Shown here piece after piece: positions 58,450 through 64,000 of a DNA stretch of 64,000 nt. Location of the stretch: assembly GCA_023897205.1 (NCBI GenBank), contig JAHWDD010000001.1:4836001-4900000 (forward strand). Reading direction: 5' to 3'. Both the position numbers and the translations under genes were made by a program. Position 1 is the stretch's first letter. Each line of letters begins with the position of its first letter. This DNA is from Exophiala sp. HKRS030 (lineage: Eukaryota > Ascomycota > Eurotiomycetes > Chaetothyriales > Herpotrichiellaceae). Below the pieces are notes generated by a model. That model did no database searches, was not told the DNA's origin, and saw nothing but the letters and a program-made list of their open reading frames with translations.

Positions 58450-61220
58450 GAAAATATGAAACCCCAGTGACAGACATCAAGGTGGAATGATTATTAAAAA
58501 TACCAAGTACGATTGAGAGACGGGACACGGAATTATCACGGAGTACTTTTTTGGTGTATTCGTCCTTTTCGCGTTTACTATTTTTTTCTCCTTTGAAGAA
58601 GTGATTTCTGATTCACCACTTCTGTACTACCCTACGAGTAGAAAGGATATTATTGAAAGTGGACACGCATACTCGTACTGTGGCGGGGCACCGAAGATTG
58701 TTAGGGGGGAGGAGGAGGAGAAGGAGGATGATGATGATGGGTACTGTATCCTCATCAGAGTGGATCAGGATAAGAAGATACTGTACTGTACAGTAGAAAC
58801 ATGGCGGTGGACCGTCGTGGTTGTATTGTATTGAACATGGGAACCTCTTTTTTTGTGTGTGAGAGAGAGGGGGGGGGGTTGACGGCACGAAGTTACGGAA
58901 TAAAATACCCCACTTCGAGGCTTTACAGTACATAGTATCCAGATACTCTAAAATCTCTTTAGCTATTGGGAGGGGGGTTTTTCACGGTCACGATATGTTC
59001 CGTTGAGGATCCAGTTGAGATGGGCAGAGTGGCAAAGAAGACCTACCCCGTCCATATGTCCAGACTCATGCTCCGTGCTTTCTTTCTCTTTTTCTTTCCC
59101 CCCCCCCCCCTTTTTAACAGTACAGTGTTGTCTCTTTTTTCTCTCTGTGGCTTTTCTGGGCTCAACAGTAACGTCGTCTGGTGGGAGGTGTCTAGAGAAC
59201 ATGAATCTCTGTGAGCGTCGGAGCACCAGGCCGGTCCCCCTTCTACGTCTTTTTCTCTTTCATCTACGCCATAGTATGGAGTAAACAAAAAGAGAAACAG
59301 GACAACACGGGGAGAGATTGGCCACGACTTTGACCGAAATAAAGGACGAAAATAGAAACACGACAACTCCGCATCAAGTATCCCGCATTTGAAAAAAAAA
59401 ACAAAGAGTACTCCGGATAGTACGGAGTACCAAAAAACCCAGATGGGTTTTGGTCATTGGAGTCATGGAGTATTGGAACAAGGCAGGCAAAAATGATCAC
59501 CATGGACTTTGAGGCCATGACTAGGACATTTGTAAAAAAAAAAAAGTACCGAGCACTCTGTACATAGAAACTAATGTAAACAAAAGCAATGAACTCTCCT
59601 AGTGTACGAGGTACCGAGTAAACTAATAAAGAGTACTTCCGTAGTCCATTGACTACAGTAATAGTTGGTTGTATTACGGAGCAATTAAAATAAAAGGGGG
59701 GTAATTAAATAAGTGATGAGAGAGAGGGAGAGAAGGAGAAAAAAAAATACTCTACTCCGTACTTCGTACAAAGTTGTCTAGATTTCTTGGTTTATATTAG
59801 TTTCTACTGTACGGAGTACATACATAGGTACTCCGTGGCATTATTATGTACTTCCGTTCTCCGTTAGGTAGACGCTATCCAAGAACCATTCGCCGGGTCT
59901 TGTACTCCGTACAGGTTTTACGAGAGGAAGGGGACCATTTGACGGGAAGTGCCTATTTTGCTGAATGAGGCAAGGTTGGTAACTCCTTCCCAAGAAAAAG
60001 AAAAAAAAGAAGAGAAAAGAAAAAATCCTCCGTACAGTAATCTGTCTATACGAGTTGGGATATCTTTTTTTGGAAATGATAAACCATGATCCATCTGTAC
60101 AAGAAGTCGTCTACCAAGGCAAAAAGTAAACAAAAGCAAAAGCAGAGATGTGGTCAGTTGTAACTTTTTACCCTCACAGTATGGAGTATTAATAACTATA
60201 AGAATGGAGTGGGTTTTTTACATACAACCCACGAGTTATGCTAGTACTCCGTACTTCCGTATGTATTTCTCTCCGTTCGAGAAACACAAAAGTTCCTCTC
60301 CCCCCCCTCCTTTTTCTTGTTTTTGACTGGGTTGATGATTTTGATCGATCCAGAAACCACTCCCGTACGACGGATCAATCAAATGCTCGTGTCATGACAA
60401 TTATTTACGTACAACCCGTGTAAAACAAAGATACTGTATCAACAATATTCTCCGTCCGTGCCCCCAAACGATCCCTCACGGCTACTTCCATTCGCCAGGG
60501 GGGGGAGGGGGCGGGAGTGAAAAGAAGAGGAGTTATACTCCGTCCGGAAAGTACGGAGTAGGTACGGGAAGTATGTGGACAGTGTTTTGATTTTCAGTAG
60601 ATATCGCATACGGAGACTAACACCGATTTCGTTCGTATCTCCCCCTATACCAAACACCATACTCCGGGTCCTAGGTACCTTTTATCAGTGCCATCTCGAT
60701 AAATGAAATCAATGTGAGACACGGGAGATTGGTAAAAAGATCAGAGGAAACAAAAAACAACAAAAAAACTGCTTCTCGTATTCGTTCTCCGTTTCCCCTT
60801 TTTGAAAAGTAAACGGACGAAATAGTACCTCCGTCTACGGAGTATCAGAAGACAAGAAGAATCACTTCGTTGTACTACGGAGTATAGTAGTAGGTAAGGG
60901 GGATTGACGATCAATATCCCCCGTACACCGCTTTGCAAACCCCGATCTACGCAACCCTAGTACAAGCACCCTCTGCAAATCGTTTGGAGGCTTACCATCC
61001 GTACGTGATATGACGGATTTCTCAAGTCTTTCCCAAGTCGTCAAGTGTCGCGAGAAACAAATGACGATGTACGGAGAGTACGAGTTCTCCCGTAAGTCCT
61101 AGGATCAATTGGTCTTGTTGTTGATACATCACAAACTAGGCGATCTTCCGGCGATGCGCAATTTTTTCTTTGTACGGGCTAGGCCTGACCTAGAACTCTC
61201 ATCGGCGTGATGGACCGCCA

Positions 61221-61239
61221 TCTCTCTCTCTCTCTCTCT
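61221..61239. repeat. (TC)9 microsatellite
   Basis: A dinucleotide run TCTCTC... of nine units, followed by ATCTC. Confidence 0.85.
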
Positions 61240-62353
61240 ATCTCTTTTCTACCGTCAAAAGAACAAAAGGTATCCCCCCCCCACCTCTCCTAGAATGGCC
61301 CAGACCAGTCTAGTCCCAATGTCCAATGTCCAGAATCCATGGTGGGCATTCCCCTCAAACATTCACCCTATCTCAACACTACCTTACTCCGTACCTCTGC
61401 ATATGACGGCAGCAAAGTCTGATGAACGTCTGTCCGAGTTCTTTTCTCCTTGGATCGAGTGGCCCCGTCCGTTATTGTTAGACGATGACAGGCCGCAACA
61501 AAACCTTATCAGCTCTGTCACTCGGACTAGCAACAAGAATGGCAAGTGTTGATCAGAAGTGCTCCTACTTGTACCCCAGGTCCATACGGCATACTGCATT
61601 GCAGTGATAGGAGATTATTACCCGAGTCCAAAACAGTGTGGGAGAGATTGTCATCCATGACCACCACCAAGACAAAACCGATATCAGTCAGTGGCTTGCT
61701 GATGGTGTGCCGAGGGAGGCTGCCTGCTTGAGGTTGTGGTGGCGGTGGTGGTGTCGTCCCCCCGTAACGCCTACTCAGAAGGGGTGATTGACAGGACTTG
61801 CTGTCTGTGTGGATGCTACCACAGTGCATCTCATCTTCTGGTTGGACATACCTTACCATCCACACTTTTTCGGATAAAGGAAATGCGCATCCGATGTGTA
61901 AGCCATGAAGAGATGAAACCACCATTATTTGGTGGTTGACGCGCATTGGAAATAGAGTGTACATTAATACATATGCATATGCATGCACGTTGGAGTGGTT
62001 TTTCGGCCCGACCAGAACTCGAAACTACCGACTTCGTCCACATCGAAACAAAAACATCCCTGGGGCTGACAGGTCCTCGTCTTCAAATTTAGATGAAGAA
62101 GTGCATGACCATATGCTGCGTGTCCGTGACACAGGTGGAGAATAATGCTAAGCTAGCTACCAAATTGCCAGGGATCCTAATTTTCGGTTCTTGAACAGGA
62201 TGGTAGAGCGTAACGAGTGCAAGGGTTGACATCTCATCCGAAGTATGCGGTGTATTCCTGCCCCTTGAGACATCAGAGCGACCCTCTCTGGAGTACTCAC
62301 TCATAACATCCCGAGTCAACGGATTTCCAAAAGAGCCAAGCCTCCCCTCAACG

Positions 62354-63784
62354 TCACTGCATTTCCGTTGACAAGGATTGATATCGGTGTCCGTCTCGAT
62401 CCCTGCCGATCTTGAGACAAGTCGGCATATGCAAAAGATGTCCACGGCGATCGCGAACGAATTTAGCGAATAATGCGGCGGAAGAATAAACTGCCACTAA
62501 CGAAATGACCGCAGGGTATCGAAATAGATCAGGTTTCGGAAATACAATGGTGGTTGCAAAAGTACAGAGTTCGAAGAAATTCTGCACCGACATCTCAACC
62601 GAAGAAAACGAGCCGCGGTGGGACGGTGTGATGGATTCTTGGATGATCAACTGGGCGCAGAGGTCGAATGACCAAAGACCGAGCCTGGACATGATGACTC
62701 CGGCGATGAATATTGCCGTGATGGCGTAGGGTGATCCCAACACCCCCATCCAAAGGGCCCCAACGGCACAAGTCAACCAAAGCATCTGCCATGACAAAAA
62801 CCAGATACCTGCGCGCACTGGGCCGATCCTGGACATGACTCTGGGTGCCAGGAATGTCGAGGAGATTTCTGAAATGGCCGAAGCTGTTCTGAGGAGTCCT
62901 ACTGTCGTTGATGTAATCTGTGGGGTCGGAAGAGCGAGAAGGTAAGTCGTCATTTGACCAGAAAAAGACAGCACAGTAAGGTATAGGACAGACAAGGCAA
63001 GTGAAGGTAGGAATGCTGTTTGTCGAACATAAATTCTAGCCGAGTCAACGACAAAGCCGCCGCATCGTGCGAACTTCGATCGAGATTCTGATTGTGCTTC
63101 TTCCGGTGAGATCAATTCGGATTCTTCTTGACCTTGTCCGCCGCCATCATCAGCGAGTGCAGGAACTTGATAAAAGACCCTTGCGATGAGAAAATACTCG
63201 ATACCGACAGAGAGTGCATTGGTGAACAGAGTCGACCATACCGCGATACTGGGTGACCACCCATGCAACAAGGCTATCGACAGCGGCGAGACGAGTTTGC
63301 AAAAGAGGTCGATACGTCTCATTTGCGCATTGAGTGTTTGAAGTTCAGAGTCATCTCCCCCAGCGATAACAACCACCCAGTCTCTTTCCACTGCGACAGT
63401 GTTCATTATGGAGCATAATTTCTCCACGCATGCCAACACAATAAGCAAGACAAGCAGCAATGCCAGTATAGGCTTTGAAAGTGCTTCCTTTGCCTGGAAT
63501 AAAAGGGCAAAGGCGGCACACGAGGCAGCCACACTGGCTCTTTGCCCGAGGATGGAAATGCGAATGGTGCTCAGACGGTTATTGGAATCGATGAAATTCC
63601 CTATGCTCGGTGAGAATGTAATGGCCGCCAGAGCACGGACAAGTGCATATATCGACATGGGCAGAAGCGTCCCGGGGTAGACGGTGGCCAGAAAGAGAAC
63701 TGCTCCGAACTCGAAGCCTCGAGCATTCCACATTGACAGTAGATGGGACACATAGAGTGACCCAGCTAGTGAATTGGAACCCAT
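62354..63784 (-). CDS. Ferroportin-type (SLC40A) iron exporter
   Basis: A single exon of 476 residues. The first ATG is at 63784 (MGSNSLAGSLYVSHLLSMWN); the open frame above it has none. The start of the first span, LYVSHLLSMWNARGFEFGAV, is the ferroportin/IREG hallmark, followed by LFLATVYPGTLLPMSIYALV, SPSIGNFIDSNNRL and RISILGQRASVAASC. CVEKLCSIMNTVAVERDWVV and LNAQMRRIDLFCKLVSPL match the middle helices of the family. About 11 to 12 membrane spans are seen with a hydrophilic central loop (DDGGGQGQEESELISPEEA). Family members export Fe2+ and sometimes other divalent metals across the plasma or vacuolar membrane. The Asp near the first helices and the Asn/Arg contacts are present by eye; the direction of transport in fungi is not established here. 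Confidence 0.9.
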   Translation of the reverse strand: MGSNSLAGSLYVSHLLSMWNARGFEFGAVLFLATVYPGTLLPMSIYALVRALAAITFSPSIGNFIDSNNRLSTIRISILGQRASVAASCAAFALLFQAKEALSKPILALLLVLLIVLACVEKLCSIMNTVAVERDWVVVIAGGDDSELQTLNAQMRRIDLFCKLVSPLSIALLHGWSPSIAVWSTLFTNALSVGIEYFLIARVFYQVPALADDGGGQGQEESELISPEEAQSESRSKFARCGGFVVDSARIYVRQTAFLPSLALSVLYLTVLSFSGQMTTYLLALPTPQITSTTVGLLRTASAISEISSTFLAPRVMSRIGPVRAGIWFLSWQMLWLTCAVGALWMGVLGSPYAITAIFIAGVIMSRLGLWSFDLCAQLIIQESITPSHRGSFSSVEMSVQNFFELCTFATTIVFPKPDLFRYPAVISLVAVYSSAALFAKFVRDRRGHLLHMPTCLKIGRDRDGHRYQSLSTEMQ

Positions 63785-64000
63785 TGTGAAAAAGTATCGA
63801 TTTCCTGTGACCTTGCCTCTTTTTTTTCTCTTCTCGTCCTTTGGAGTCACTTGTTGTACGGAAACATGGTCAAACCAGAAGAAGCTGTTTGCTACTGCTC
63901 TCTGATAGGGGAGTGTGTGTCACCGCATCGTCAATCACAAACACGGAGTATTTCCAGTGCGATAAAGATGCTCACGATTGGAAGAATGTATGAAGCGGTC

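Overview
The window is nuclear DNA of a filamentous ascomycete (Pezizomycotina). The genes carry short introns (46 to 83 bp) with GTNNGT donors and CTAAC or CTGAC branch points, and nearly every family seen is a typical fungal one: a GT2 hyphal-growth glycosyltransferase, Alg10, TOR, a fused betaine-lipid synthase, a Zn2Cys6 regulator, a VIP1-type RRM protein and a copper-type metallothionein. A black-yeast or other Eurotiomycete relative is my guess. No rRNA, tRNA, CRISPR array or intact transposon was found.

Layout. 1-1354 (-): 5' part of a Ser/Pro-rich protein that leaves the window, divergent from a GT2 glycosyltransferase (2193-4951 +). 5696-6793 (-): RRM protein with a doubled metallothionein-like tail. 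8177-10001 (+): APC permease, convergent with ALG10 (10327-12063 -). 14188-15438 (+): multi-pass membrane protein. 16574-17604: probable gene relic, followed by an NmrA-like oxidoreductase (17775-18701 +). 19624-20625 (+): putative mitochondrial membrane protein. 21190-22122 (-): disordered protein with a conserved Cys/His tail. 23258-24388 (+): DAHP synthase. 25260-32821 (-): TOR kinase. 34347-36509 (-): Trf4-type poly(A) polymerase. 37125-38243 (-): tandem-GFA protein, divergent from a 28-residue metallothionein (38897-39106 +) that no ORF scan would show. 39841-40641 (+): 5'-truncated ADP-ribosylglycohydrolase. 41126-41646 (+): small acidic protein. 42078-44823 (-): six-exon BTA1 betaine-lipid synthase. 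45438-46616 (-): probable Pol I factor Rrn11. 47384-49979 (+): RING-H2 E3 ligase with a predicted myristoylation site. 55014-57495 (+): Zn2Cys6 regulator. 62354-63784 (-): ferroportin-type transporter.

Most genes are unrelated housekeeping or signalling genes, as is usual for a core fungal chromosome arm. Themes worth following are metal and thiol handling (metallothionein, metallothionein-tailed RRM protein, GFA protein, ferroportin), phosphate-sparing lipids (BTA1 with two CACGTG boxes upstream), and nutrient signalling (TOR, DAHP synthase, permease).

The most unusual non-coding signal is the 9-mer TACGGAGTA/TACTCCGTA. I count 20 exact copies, 19 of them outside predicted genes, where about 0.5 would be expected by chance. 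They cluster at 12.6-14.0 kb and 58.2-61.4 kb. Two gene-poor stretches (about 5 kb each, 49980-55013 and 57496-62353) flank the zinc-cluster regulator. Exon joins were worked out by hand; each listed join keeps the reading frame.
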